Source: Acidobacteriaceae bacterium | Lineage (GTDB): Bacteria > Acidobacteriota > Terriglobia > Terriglobales > Acidobacteriaceae | Direction of reading: 5' to 3' | Assembly: GCA_003140785.1 (NCBI GenBank) | Contig: PLKY01000388.1 | Location: 4,777-11,187, forward strand | DNA length: 6,411 bases | Part shown: piece by piece, positions 1 to 6,411 of the stretch | Position numbering within the stretch: the first letter of the stretch is position 1 | How the letters are laid out: each line of letters begins with the position of its first letter | Notes under the pieces: model-generated | The model's database searches: none | What the model was told of the DNA's origin: nothing | Seen by the model: the letters and a program-made list of their open reading frames with translations, nothing else | Made by a program: the position numbers and the translations under genes

Positions 1-644
1 GGCTTGGTTGCGCTTGTGACACCTGCAGCTTTTAGAGCCGCGGTATTCGCAATCGAGATGTGGCCGTCAATGCGGTCGAGGAACGCGGGATGATCGCCGG
101 TGACTCTGTCCAGGTCCCGGCGGGTTGGCAACGTTTTATTCATCCAGAGCGTATGGTCCCAATTGCCACCGGTTAGCCAGTGTCCGGCGGGAGCAGCATC
201 CGCAAACGTCTTTACCTTGGCCAGCATCTCATCGAGCGACCCGACGCCGGTGAGATCGACATTGAGCTTAGTTCGTCCCGCACCGCCCAAATGTGTGTGC
301 GCGTCGTTGAATCCGGGGAAGACGTAAGCGCCGGTGTGGGCGGTGTTCAGATCGCGGAGCACCGTGGCAGGTCCAGCGAGGTGCTTGATTTCTTCATCGG
401 AGCCTACTGCAATCACCATACCGCCGCCGAGGGCCATCGCTTGCGCAGTCTCCGGATTGTCTTCGGCGAAGCCTATTCCGGTGTAAATGACGCCGTTGAA
501 GAAGATGATCTCCGGAGCTTTCGCAGATCTAGCATTTGATGATTTGGTCTTGGTCGAGGAAGTTTGCTGTGTGTACGAAGTCTGTGCGAGGCACCACGGA
601 ATCGACGCGATCGACGCGGTAAGGAGAAGGTAAGCGGCACGCAT
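1..644 (-). CDS. Secreted YtcJ-like amidohydrolase (Amidohydro_3 family), N-terminal part, cut by left edge
   Basis: About 214 N-terminal residues are visible; the rest lies beyond the left edge. Residues 1-20 form a Sec signal peptide (MRAAYLLLTASIASIPWCLA, likely cut before Q21), so the enzyme should act in the periplasm or outside the cell. Cys18 is not in a proper lipobox. A short S/T/K-rich linker follows, then the small beta domain (EIIFFNGVIYTG, residues 45-56). The barrel opens with PGFNDAHTH, whose H116 and H118 are the first metal ligands of amidohydrolases. The stretch WLTGGNWDHTLW (156-167), then LPTRRDLDRV and DRIDGH (190-195), is typical of the YtcJ-like branch. The remaining metal and catalytic residues are outside the window. 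The start is bounded by an in-frame TAG at 654-656, and no strong ribosome binding site precedes the ATG. It lies 23 nt after the M20 gene, so co-transcription is likely. Substrate unknown. Confidence 0.88.
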   Translation of the reverse strand, partial: MRAAYLLLTASIASIPWCLAQTSYTQQTSSTKTKSSNARSAKAPEIIFFNGVIYTGIGFAEDNPETAQAMALGGGMVIAVGSDEEIKHLAGPATVLRDLNTAHTGAYVFPGFNDAHTHLGGAGRTKLNVDLTGVGSLDEMLAKVKTFADAAPAGHWLTGGNWDHTLWMNKTLPTRRDLDRVTGDHPAFLDRIDGHISIANTAALKAAGVTSATK

Positions 645-667
645 GCGCGGAGTCTACCAGAAGGGTG

Positions 668-1939
668 CTATTGTTCCGCGGCCCATTCTGCGATGGCGAG
701 TGTGAGGAGCAGTGCTCTTCGCAAACCGAGTTCACGATTCTTGTCGGTGTACCATTCGGCCAGCGTGTGAGCGCCGCCGCCATCGCCTCCAGCACCCATG
801 GAGAGGGCAGGAACCCCGCGTGCAATGGGAATATTGGCGTCGGTCGAGCCGAGGCGGAGGTCGGTGCGAATCCCGAGATGACGGTCAACCGAACGTAGCG
901 TTTCGAGCACCGGGGAATCGGGAGGAAGCTGTGCAGCGGGTCGGTCGCCGATTATTGTGATGGTGAAAGTGAGGGGTCCGCGACTGCGGCCACGAGGCAT
1001 TTTGGCAATCTCATTCGCGCGACTGACGGCATCTTCGACGGAACGATGGAGGGCTACCTCCAGACGCAAAAGCTCGTCGGAGCTTGTCGAACGAAAATCA
1101 ATCGAGGCAGCTGCCCGCTCGGGAATCGAATTCACGCTCGTGCCGCCGTGGATGGTTCCAATGTTCAGCGTGGTACGCGGTTCGTCTGGGAGTTGGGTTT
1201 CGCCGACGACGGCCAGCGCCGAGGCGAGAGCGGCAATCGGGTTTGGTGTGCCGGCATCGGTAAAGCTGTGTCCGCCGGGACCGCAGATTTCAACTTGAAA
1301 TCGCAGGCTGCCGAGAGCCTGGGTCACGGCCGAGTCAGCTCCCGCTCCATCGAGAACGACATGGGCAGCCACGCGGCCCGCCAGAAGGGACTCGTTGTAA
1401 AAGTGGCGAATTCCCCGCAGATCACCTTCGCCCTCTTCGCCCACATTTGCGATCACGACGAGGGGAACGGGCAATTCAACTTGAGCGTTGATGAGCGCAT
1501 GGACAAGTGCCAGCATGCCGGCCACCCCTGCAGCATTATCGGATGCGCCTGGCGCTTCGAGGCGGAGGCATCCGTCTGCTTCGCTCACTCTGGGGTTGAG
1601 TGGCGTTTCGGACGGAAAGACCGTGTCAAGGTGCGCCGAAAGCACGACTACCGGGCCGCTGCTCTCCGCGGGCAGATGCGTTGCCGCAATAATACCGATC
1701 ACATTGCCGGCGGTGTCGGTGTTGACTTCGGCTAGGCCCAATTTGACGAAACATTCGGAAATCCAAGCGGCCCGTGCCTTTTCGCCAAAGGGCGGAGCCG
1801 GAATCGCAACAAGCTCCGCCTGCCAATCCATGATGGTGCGCGGATTGTTGTGCATCCATGCAAAGGCGGCATGAACTTGGCGTCGCGCAGCGAGCGTCGT
1901 TACCCTTGAGAACGCCGTGCTGCGAGAAAAAAGAACCAT
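668..1939 (-). CDS. M20/M25/M40-family metallopeptidase (di-zinc aminoacyl hydrolase)
   Basis: A complete 423-residue protein of normal length for the family, which removes residues from short peptides or hydrolyses N-acyl amino acids with two zinc ions. All expected active-site residues are visible: H103 and D105 in SAHLDTVFP, bridging D134 in GASDNAAGV, catalytic E168 and metal ligand E169 in VGEEGEGD, D198 in VVLDGAG, and H391 in GGAHTLAEWY. The lid or dimerisation domain carries GPGGHSF (219-225). The segment DWQAELVAIPAPPFGEKAR (38-56) is the usual N-terminal family motif; homologous sequence seems to begin before it, which favours the ATG at 1939 over the internal ATGs at residues 29 and 37. 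No signal peptide is evident, so it is probably cytoplasmic. No strong Shine-Dalgarno is seen. In the 70-nt gap after truA, TATAAG (minus strand, 1978-1983) could be a -10 box but lacks a good -35. The exact substrate (peptidase T-like or deacetylase-like) cannot be told. Confidence 0.92.
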   Translation of the reverse strand: MVLFSRSTAFSRVTTLAARRQVHAAFAWMHNNPRTIMDWQAELVAIPAPPFGEKARAAWISECFVKLGLAEVNTDTAGNVIGIIAATHLPAESSGPVVVLSAHLDTVFPSETPLNPRVSEADGCLRLEAPGASDNAAGVAGMLALVHALINAQVELPVPLVVIANVGEEGEGDLRGIRHFYNESLLAGRVAAHVVLDGAGADSAVTQALGSLRFQVEICGPGGHSFTDAGTPNPIAALASALAVVGETQLPDEPRTTLNIGTIHGGTSVNSIPERAAASIDFRSTSSDELLRLEVALHRSVEDAVSRANEIAKMPRGRSRGPLTFTITIIGDRPAAQLPPDSPVLETLRSVDRHLGIRTDLRLGSTDANIPIARGVPALSMGAGGDGGGAHTLAEWYTDKNRELGLRRALLLTLAIAEWAAEQ

Positions 1940-2009
1940 ACGGATGGTCTCAGGGTATCAGGGGCGGAGATTCTTAGCTTATAGGTAAAATTTGCGCCGG
2001 GCTCGAATC

Positions 2010-2873
2010 TCAGTGTGGATGAGTTTCTTCGTATTCGACCGAATGCAGAAAGAGACCGCGCGCAGGCGCAGTGGGTCCGGCAGCGGAACGCGAACGGGCC
2101 GCGAAGATACCCGGAATAGCTTCAGCTTTGACATGTCCGCGACCAACATCGAGCATCGTTCCGACAAGATTGCGCACCATGTGATGGAGAAATCCATTGC
2201 CGCGAACTCGATAGATGAGGAGATCGGTGTCTTCCGTCTCCTTTTTTGTCCAGGTCGAGGAGAAAATCGTGCGGATGGTTGAAGGCTGTTCCTCGACATT
2301 TGTGGATTGTGCGTCAGTGGCTTTCTCGTTTCGCGTTGTCGAATCGGGATCGGTGGCGGCAAAGCTCAGGAAATCGTGCTCGCCCAAGAAATGCTGCGCA
2401 GCCGATTCAAGCTTGTCGAGATCCAAAGGCCAAGGGAACGCGTCCACGTACCGAGCAAGCAACGGCGAGCAAACAGCGTCGCATCCCGACTTCGCAAGCC
2501 AAACGCGATACTCGTATGTTTTCGCTACTGCGGAGTGTCGAGCGTGAAATGTACTCGGTGCCGTCGATGCGTTCAGAATGCGGATCGAATCAGGCAATGT
2601 GCGGTTCAAAGCTCGTTGCAGATTCTCGACGGGAATCGGTGCGCGTAAGGCAAAGCTTGCCACCTGGCCCAAAGCGTGCACGCCGGCATCGGTTCGTCCC
2701 GAACCCTGGGGCAAGGGAATCTCGCCCGTGACGCGGCCTAACGCCTGCTGGAGCTCGCCCTGAATTGTGCGTTCGCCGGGCTGCACTTGCCATCCACGAA
2801 AGTCTGTCCCGTCATAGGCCAGAGTCAGCTTCCACGTATGCAGATCGGCGGCAAGTGAACTGGATTCGGGCAT
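2010..2873 (-). CDS. truA: tRNA pseudouridine(38-40) synthase TruA
   Basis: TruA converts uridines 38, 39 and 40 in the tRNA anticodon stem-loop to pseudouridine in the cytoplasm. The 287-residue protein matches the family from end to end: LAYDGTDFRGWQVQPGERT (18-36), then the catalytic motif GSGRTDAGVHALGQ, in which D62 is the nucleophile (E. coli Asp60), then FHARHSA (109-115) and AKTYEYRVW (117-125). The C-terminal half has FLGEHDFLSFAA (162-173), GNGFLHHMVRNLVGTMLDVG (225-244) and the terminal APARGLFLHSVEY. It is slightly longer than the roughly 270-residue E. coli enzyme because of a polar, low-complexity insertion at about residues 175-199. The ATG at 2873 leaves a normal short leader before the first strand; no good Shine-Dalgarno precedes it. 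It is the first gene of a probable minus-strand unit with the M20 peptidase and amidohydrolase genes, and is divergent from the TolC-type gene. Confidence 0.96.
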   Translation of the reverse strand: MPESSSLAADLHTWKLTLAYDGTDFRGWQVQPGERTIQGELQQALGRVTGEIPLPQGSGRTDAGVHALGQVASFALRAPIPVENLQRALNRTLPDSIRILNASTAPSTFHARHSAVAKTYEYRVWLAKSGCDAVCSPLLARYVDAFPWPLDLDKLESAAQHFLGEHDFLSFAATDPDSTTRNEKATDAQSTNVEEQPSTIRTIFSSTWTKKETEDTDLLIYRVRGNGFLHHMVRNLVGTMLDVGRGHVKAEAIPGIFAARSRSAAGPTAPARGLFLHSVEYEETHPH

Positions 2874-3093
2874 GGGTATCTAGCTGAATAACAGGGTAAT
2901 TGACCAGAATGGCGAAGGAAGTTAAGACCACTACTGCGATATACTCAGCATCACGAATAATTTCCATTTGGAACGTATTGAACATTCAGGATCCGGACAA
3001 GGGAACGAATCGCCGACCGCGCGCGTATTCCCTGAAAGTGAGCCTGTTCGACAGAAGCAGCAGGCAAATTGCGGCCGGAATCCTCACATAGTG

Positions 3094-3116
3094 CGTCCGG
3101 AGAGGTTCTCCGGGCG
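3094..3116 (+). promoter_or_regulatory. Inverted repeat / hairpin in the presumed leader of the TolC-type gene
   Basis: CCGGAGA (3097-3103), a GGT spacer and TCTCCGG (3107-3113) form a perfect 7-bp dyad. Allowing one G-U pair, the stem extends to 10 bp (3094-3096 with 3114-3116). It lies about 50 nt before the proposed ATG at 3166. No T-tract follows, so it is not a terminator. It could be a dyad operator for a dimeric repressor such as a TetR- or MarR-type regulator of efflux genes, or an RNA stem in the 5' leader. The dyad is seen; its function is inference. Confidence 0.4.
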
Positions 3117-3154
3117 TCTTGAAGAATGGCACCCCACATGCCCCATCGACTCGT

Positions 3155-3162
3155 GGAGAGGA
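3155..3162 (+). promoter_or_regulatory. Ribosome binding site of the TolC-type gene
   Basis: GGAGAGGA precedes the ATG at 3166. Its GGAG core (3155-3158) is 7 nt from the ATG, an ideal Shine-Dalgarno spacing. This decides for the 3166 start over the in-frame ATG at 2968. A competing signal, AGGA at 3200-3203, stands 7 nt before an in-frame GTG at 3211. Confidence 0.7.
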
Positions 3163-3165
3163 ATC

Positions 3166-5274
3166 ATGCATTCGTTCGATTTTCGTGTGTTTGAACAGCA
3201 GGATGTGGACGTGCGGCAAAGAAGAAAGAAATCGGGAAGTCCGCTCCGTGCCATTGCGGCCGCGGCGCTAATGTTGGCCACAGGCGTGCCCTCCGGGTAT
3301 GCGCAAGAGACGCCCACAACGACAACCAACAAAGCTGCTTCGGCGTTGCCATCGGCTCCGGTTCCGACACCGACCGAGCCTTTGTCAATGCGTCAATCGG
3401 CGCGCGATTTTTCCAAGCCCGCTGGTCATCTGCTGGGCGACCCGATCAACATGTATCGCCCCACAGCCGTTGCCAAGGCCGACTTCAATAATTCGGTTCG
3501 ACTGCAGGAATTGTTCAAGGACGGAAAGATTTACCTGAGCCTTTCGGATGCGATTGCTCTTGCGCTCGAGAACAACTACGACATCGCAATCAACCGTTAC
3601 TACCTCGACATTGCCGACACCGACTTGCTGCGAGCCAAGTCCGGCGCTGAATTGCGCGGCGTGAGCGCCACGGTGCTGCAGAATACGTTGGGCGGCACCT
3701 CGCAAACGCTCAGCCAAAGCGGCGCTCCTGGAACGGTGAGTGGGGCAGCCACCGGAAGCGCGGGAATCGTCGTTTCCACCGACGGTGCAGGGCCGACGCC
3801 GGAGAATCGCGACCCCGTGGTGGGCGGTACGGTTCAGTTTGAACGTTCCGAGTCGCCACAAACGAGCATATTCTCTCCACGTGCTTTCACGAATACAGAC
3901 GAATACAACTTCACGTATAACCAAGGATTCGTCACCGGCACCGCGCTGCAAGTGGGTTGGAACAATAGCCGCGTTACCACGAATAGTTTTTTCAGTTACT
4001 ACAGCCCTCAGCTCGAATCGAGTTTCAGAGCCACTGTGACGCAACACCTTCTGCAAGGGGCGGGCATCTGGGTGAACAAACGCTTCATCTATGAGGCGAT
4101 TCTCGACCGACGCATCACCGACTCCACCTTCCGTCAGCAGATTCTTTCCACGGTAAACCAGGTGGAGAACATCTACTGGGTTGTTGTCAGCGCGTATGAA
4201 GACGTGCAGGCGAAGGAGCGGGCGCTCGAGCAGAGCACAAAGCTTGACAGCGATACGCGGAAGCAACTCGAGATTGGCACCATGGCGCCGCTCGATGTGG
4301 TCAATGCCGATTCGACCGTGGCCACGGACAAGCAGGCGCTGATCAGTTCGCAGAGTAATTTGAATTATCAGCAGCTCACCCTCAAGCAGGCAATTGCACG
4401 TAACCTGAACGATCCGGCTTTTGTGAATGCTCCGATTATTCCTACCGATCGCGTGAACCTCGACCCGCTGCCTGAAGAGAAGCAAACCCCAGAGGAGCTG
4501 GTACAGGAGGCGTTCACGAATCGGCCTGAATTGGAGCAGGCCGTGCTTTCGATCAAGAAAGATGAGATCACGTTGCGGGGCGCTCGCAACGCCTTGCTGC
4601 CGACTTTCGATGCGTACGGCTTTTATGGCGCCAGTGCCGCTGGCGGTACACAAAGTCCGAGTTGCCTTAACATTTTCGCGACACCCCCGGCTGCATGCGC
4701 GCCCGATACCGTTCCAACGATCGGCGAGGGTGCTGTGCTGAACGGTCTGGTGAATAGCACGTCGCCCGACAAGGGTATTGGCTTCACTCTGAACATTCCG
4801 CTTCGCAACCGTGCAGTGCAGGCTGATCAGGCCCGCTCGCTGATTGAATACCGCCAGGCTGAAATGCACCTGGAGCAGCTTTACACGCAGATCCACATGC
4901 AGGTTGTGGCGCAGATCTATGCGCTTGCCAACGATCGCGCTCAAGTGCAGGCTTCGATCGCGGCAGAGGACTACGCGCGGCAAAGCCTGGATGCAGAGCA
5001 GAAGAAATTGCGTCTCGGCGCTTCGATCACTGCCAACGTGCTTCTGCAACAGCGCAATCTTGCCGTCGCGGAAAACGCCCGAATCACAGCGAATCTCACC
5101 TACGCCAAGGATCGTGCGTTCCTGTACCAGGTGTTGGCATCGACACTGCAGCATTATGGCATCAACATGAACGACGCCGTTACCGGAAAAGTGGGAACCG
5201 CGCCCCTGGTTCCAGGCCTTCAGCCAGCTTCGAATACGACGGTTGCCCCAACGACGCCTCCGTCGAGCAACTAA
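3166..5274 (+). CDS. TolC-family outer-membrane efflux protein, enlarged (702 aa)
   Basis: TolC-type proteins trimerise into an outer-membrane beta-barrel plus a periplasmic helical tunnel, the exit duct for RND, ABC or MFS pumps and type I secretion. Residues 29-46 form the hydrophobic core of a Sec signal peptide after basic RQRRKK, with likely cleavage at GYA|QE; a T/P/A-rich linker follows (to about 72). Two OEP-type repeats are visible. Repeat 1 has LSLSDAIALALENNYDIAIN (125-144), a barrel region at about 161-300, and long helices with LEIGTMAPLDVVNADS (368-383). Repeat 2 has PEELVQEAFTNRPELEQAV (442-460), NALLPTFDAYGFYG (475-488), FTLNIPLRNRAVQADQAR (540-557) and LRLGASITANVLLQQRNLAV (615-634). 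It is far longer than E. coli TolC (about 490 residues), mainly from larger barrel loops and low-complexity ends. C500 and C511 are the only cysteines. No adaptor or pump gene is adjacent, so its partner is unknown. Confidence 0.93.
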   Translation: MHSFDFRVFEQQDVDVRQRRKKSGSPLRAIAAAALMLATGVPSGYAQETPTTTTNKAASALPSAPVPTPTEPLSMRQSARDFSKPAGHLLGDPINMYRPTAVAKADFNNSVRLQELFKDGKIYLSLSDAIALALENNYDIAINRYYLDIADTDLLRAKSGAELRGVSATVLQNTLGGTSQTLSQSGAPGTVSGAATGSAGIVVSTDGAGPTPENRDPVVGGTVQFERSESPQTSIFSPRAFTNTDEYNFTYNQGFVTGTALQVGWNNSRVTTNSFFSYYSPQLESSFRATVTQHLLQGAGIWVNKRFIYEAILDRRITDSTFRQQILSTVNQVENIYWVVVSAYEDVQAKERALEQSTKLDSDTRKQLEIGTMAPLDVVNADSTVATDKQALISSQSNLNYQQLTLKQAIARNLNDPAFVNAPIIPTDRVNLDPLPEEKQTPEELVQEAFTNRPELEQAVLSIKKDEITLRGARNALLPTFDAYGFYGASAAGGTQSPSCLNIFATPPAACAPDTVPTIGEGAVLNGLVNSTSPDKGIGFTLNIPLRNRAVQADQARSLIEYRQAEMHLEQLYTQIHMQVVAQIYALANDRAQVQASIAAEDYARQSLDAEQKKLRLGASITANVLLQQRNLAVAENARITANLTYAKDRAFLYQVLASTLQHYGINMNDAVTGKVGTAPLVPGLQPASNTTVAPTTPPSSN

Positions 5275-5303
5275 GTCGACGGGGCATTTCGTTGTGTGCG
5301 TGG

Positions 5304-5338
5304 AACGGCCCGACTCCTCTCAGAGCCGGGCCGTTTTT
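5304..5338 (+). terminator. Intrinsic terminator after the TolC-type gene
   Basis: AACGGCCCG (5304-5312) pairs perfectly with CGGGCCGTT (5327-5335). After one A/C mismatch, CTC (5314-5316) also pairs with GAG (5323-5325), leaving a 6-nt loop. A run of five T (5334-5338) follows. It starts about 30 nt after the TolC stop codon. Read on the minus strand the hairpin is followed only by TTCC, so it should stop aroA transcripts less well. Confidence 0.9.
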
Positions 5339-5392
5339 CTGTGGGGCGCGAAGCATTGAGGATAATCGGCGCGAATCGAACGATACAGGGCT

Positions 5393-6411
5393 CTATCGGT
5401 CGGCGACGCGGTCAAGCAAGTCGAAGAACTCGGGGAAGCTGATGGCTGCGGATTCTGCGCCCTGGATCAGTGTCTCTCCTTCTGCGCGAAGAGCCGCAAC
5501 GCTGAAGGCCATGGCGATGCGGTGGTCGCCGCCCGAGTCAATTGCCGCACCATGCAGACTCTGGCCGCCAGGCACGTCGAGGCCGTCCTCGAACTCCGCA
5601 ACTTCGGCCCCCATGGCGCGCAGGTTTTGTGCCACGAGCGCGATGCGATCCGATTCCTTCACGCGCAGTTCTTTCGCCCCGCGGATGCGAATTCCACCCG
5701 ATGTGTAAGGCGCAATCGCGGCGAGCACCGGCAGTTCATCAATGAGCTGCGCGGACAGGGAACCGCTGACTTCAGTCGATCGCAATCCCTCGGTTGGAGA
5801 GGTGATCTGCACCGTGCCGACCAACTCGGCATGTTTCTCCTCGATATCAAGCACCGCGATATGGGCGCCGAGAATGGTGAGAACATCAAGCAGGGCAGCG
5901 CGCGTCGGATTTAGTCCGAGTCCGTCGAGCACCAGCGAGGAACCAGGAAAAATTGCTGCGGCACATAAGAAGAACGCAGCCGACGACAGATCGCCGGGAA
6001 CTGTGGCCTCGATGGCGTGCAGCGTCTGAAGCCCAGTAATAGAGACCGAATCGACGCTGCGTATAACTTCCGCTCCAAACGCGCGCAAGGCCAGTTCACT
6101 GTGATCGCGGGTGCGAACCGATTCGCGTACAACCGTGGTGCCTGCGGTTTGCAAACCAGCGAGCAGGACGCACGTTTTGACTTGGGCGCTTGGAACGGGC
6201 GTGCTGTAGTCAATGGCTCTCAGACGTGAGCCTTCAATCTCGATCGGCGCGTGGCCCTCAGTCAGCTTCAGTCGCGCCCCCATGGCTTCGAGGGGTTTGC
6301 GAATACGTTCCATAGGCCGCCGCGAAAGAGAGGCGTCGCCTGTCAAAGTAAATCTGCCCAACTGCGGTGCAAGCAGGCCGGAGATCATCCGCATCGTCGA
6401 GCCGGAATTGC
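5393..6411 (-). CDS. aroA: 3-phosphoshikimate 1-carboxyvinyltransferase (EPSP synthase), N-terminus beyond right edge
   Basis: EPSP synthase joins shikimate-3-phosphate and phosphoenolpyruvate in the sixth step of the shikimate pathway, in the cytoplasm. About 338 residues are visible; roughly 90 are missing, since the family has about 430. The frame continues through the edge: the first codons read NSGST before MRMISGLLA, the conserved 'NSGTTMR' region, so the ATG at 6394 is internal and not the start. Counting that Met as 1, motifs are LTGDASLSRRPMERI (17-31), SAQVK (69-73), RDHSE (96-100), NPTR (162-165), LIDELPVLAAIAP (217-229, catalytic Asp219), RVKESDRI (244-251) and GDHRIAM (289-295), then SFPEFFDLLD near the end. 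SAQVK, RDHSE and NPTR are hallmarks of class II EPSP synthases (CP4-like). The gene converges on the TolC-type gene with 118 nt between stop codons. Its promoter is outside the window. Confidence 0.96.
   Translation of the reverse strand, partial: NSGSTMRMISGLLAPQLGRFTLTGDASLSRRPMERIRKPLEAMGARLKLTEGHAPIEIEGSRLRAIDYSTPVPSAQVKTCVLLAGLQTAGTTVVRESVRTRDHSELALRAFGAEVIRSVDSVSITGLQTLHAIEATVPGDLSSAAFFLCAAAIFPGSSLVLDGLGLNPTRAALLDVLTILGAHIAVLDIEEKHAELVGTVQITSPTEGLRSTEVSGSLSAQLIDELPVLAAIAPYTSGGIRIRGAKELRVKESDRIALVAQNLRAMGAEVAEFEDGLDVPGGQSLHGAAIDSGGDHRIAMAFSVAALRAEGETLIQGAESAAISFPEFFDLLDRVADR

Larger units (their letters stand above)
2874..3165. other. Divergent intergenic region between truA and the TolC-type gene
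   Basis: This 292-nt stretch should hold the promoters for both flanking genes. On the plus strand TATACT (2940-2945) is one mismatch from a sigma-70 -10 box, but no convincing -35 sits 16-18 nt upstream. TTGACC (2900-2905) resembles a -35 but lacks a good -10 at the right spacing. A reading frame is open from an ATG at 2968 into the TolC gene, but its 66-residue translation has no signal peptide or recognisable motif, and I treat it as leader. A perfect inverted repeat lies at 3097-3113. I see no riboswitch that I can name and no small RNA gene. Confidence 0.6.

Noticed and set aside
529..888. Minus-strand 119-codon frame spanning the M20 / amidohydrolase junction
   Set aside because: It overlaps the ends of two well-supported genes in another frame and shows no domain.
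1046..1735. Plus-strand 229-codon frame inside the M20 gene
   Set aside because: Antisense to a gene with an intact set of metal-binding motifs; composition is that of a shadow frame.
2888..2900. ATAACAGGGTAAT equals the last 13 bases of the 18-bp I-SceI homing endonuclease site
   Set aside because: Four of the first five bases of that site do not match, and there is no intron, intein or endonuclease gene nearby. Most likely coincidence in an intergenic stretch.
2968..3165. In-frame upstream extension of the TolC-type gene from the ATG at 2968
   Set aside because: It would bury the signal peptide about 95 residues into the protein, has no family similarity that I can see, and spans the dyad and the good ribosome binding site at 3155-3162.
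3385..5154. A 589-codon open frame on the minus strand opposite the TolC-type gene
   Set aside because: It lies wholly antisense to a gene with strong family motifs. Its translation is rich in R, H and L with no recognisable domain, as expected for a mirror frame of GC-biased codons.
5304..5335. Hairpin as a fully bidirectional terminator serving aroA as well
   Set aside because: On the minus strand the stem is followed by TTCC and not a T-run. Weak termination there is possible but not supported.

Overview
The window looks like ordinary chromosomal DNA from a Gram-negative, diderm bacterium. The N-terminal region of the TolC-type protein (a low-complexity T/P/A-rich linker, then a conserved segment before a 'LSLSDAIALALENN' helix) and the overall gene style resemble Acidobacteriota (Terriglobia). 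That assignment is from memory of the families and not from a search. Base composition is moderately GC-rich and fairly even, and I see no insertion sequence, integrase, tRNA, rRNA, CRISPR array or other sign of a mobile island.

Layout. From 2873 leftwards on the minus strand there are three co-directional genes: truA (tRNA pseudouridine 38-40 synthase), an M20-family metallopeptidase (70 nt downstream), and a secreted YtcJ-like amidohydrolase (23 nt downstream again, cut by the left edge). They probably form one transcription unit. A 292-nt divergent intergenic region (2874-3165) separates truA from a plus-strand gene for a large, 702-residue TolC-family outer-membrane protein. It carries a perfect 7-bp inverted repeat in the presumed 5' leader of the TolC gene. 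The TolC gene ends with a clear intrinsic terminator (5304-5338). Convergent to it, on the minus strand, is aroA (EPSP synthase, shikimate pathway), whose N-terminus lies beyond the right edge.

Functional reading. These are mostly independent housekeeping or nutritional functions: tRNA modification, peptide or amide hydrolysis, export through the outer membrane, and aromatic amino-acid synthesis. The TolC-type gene stands alone, with no periplasmic adaptor or inner-membrane pump in view. I found no evidence for a new defence, mobile or biosynthetic system. The points most worth a second look are the enlarged barrel-loop regions and lone cysteine pair of the TolC protein, its ambiguous start codon, the palindrome upstream of it, and the class II-type motifs in EPSP synthase.
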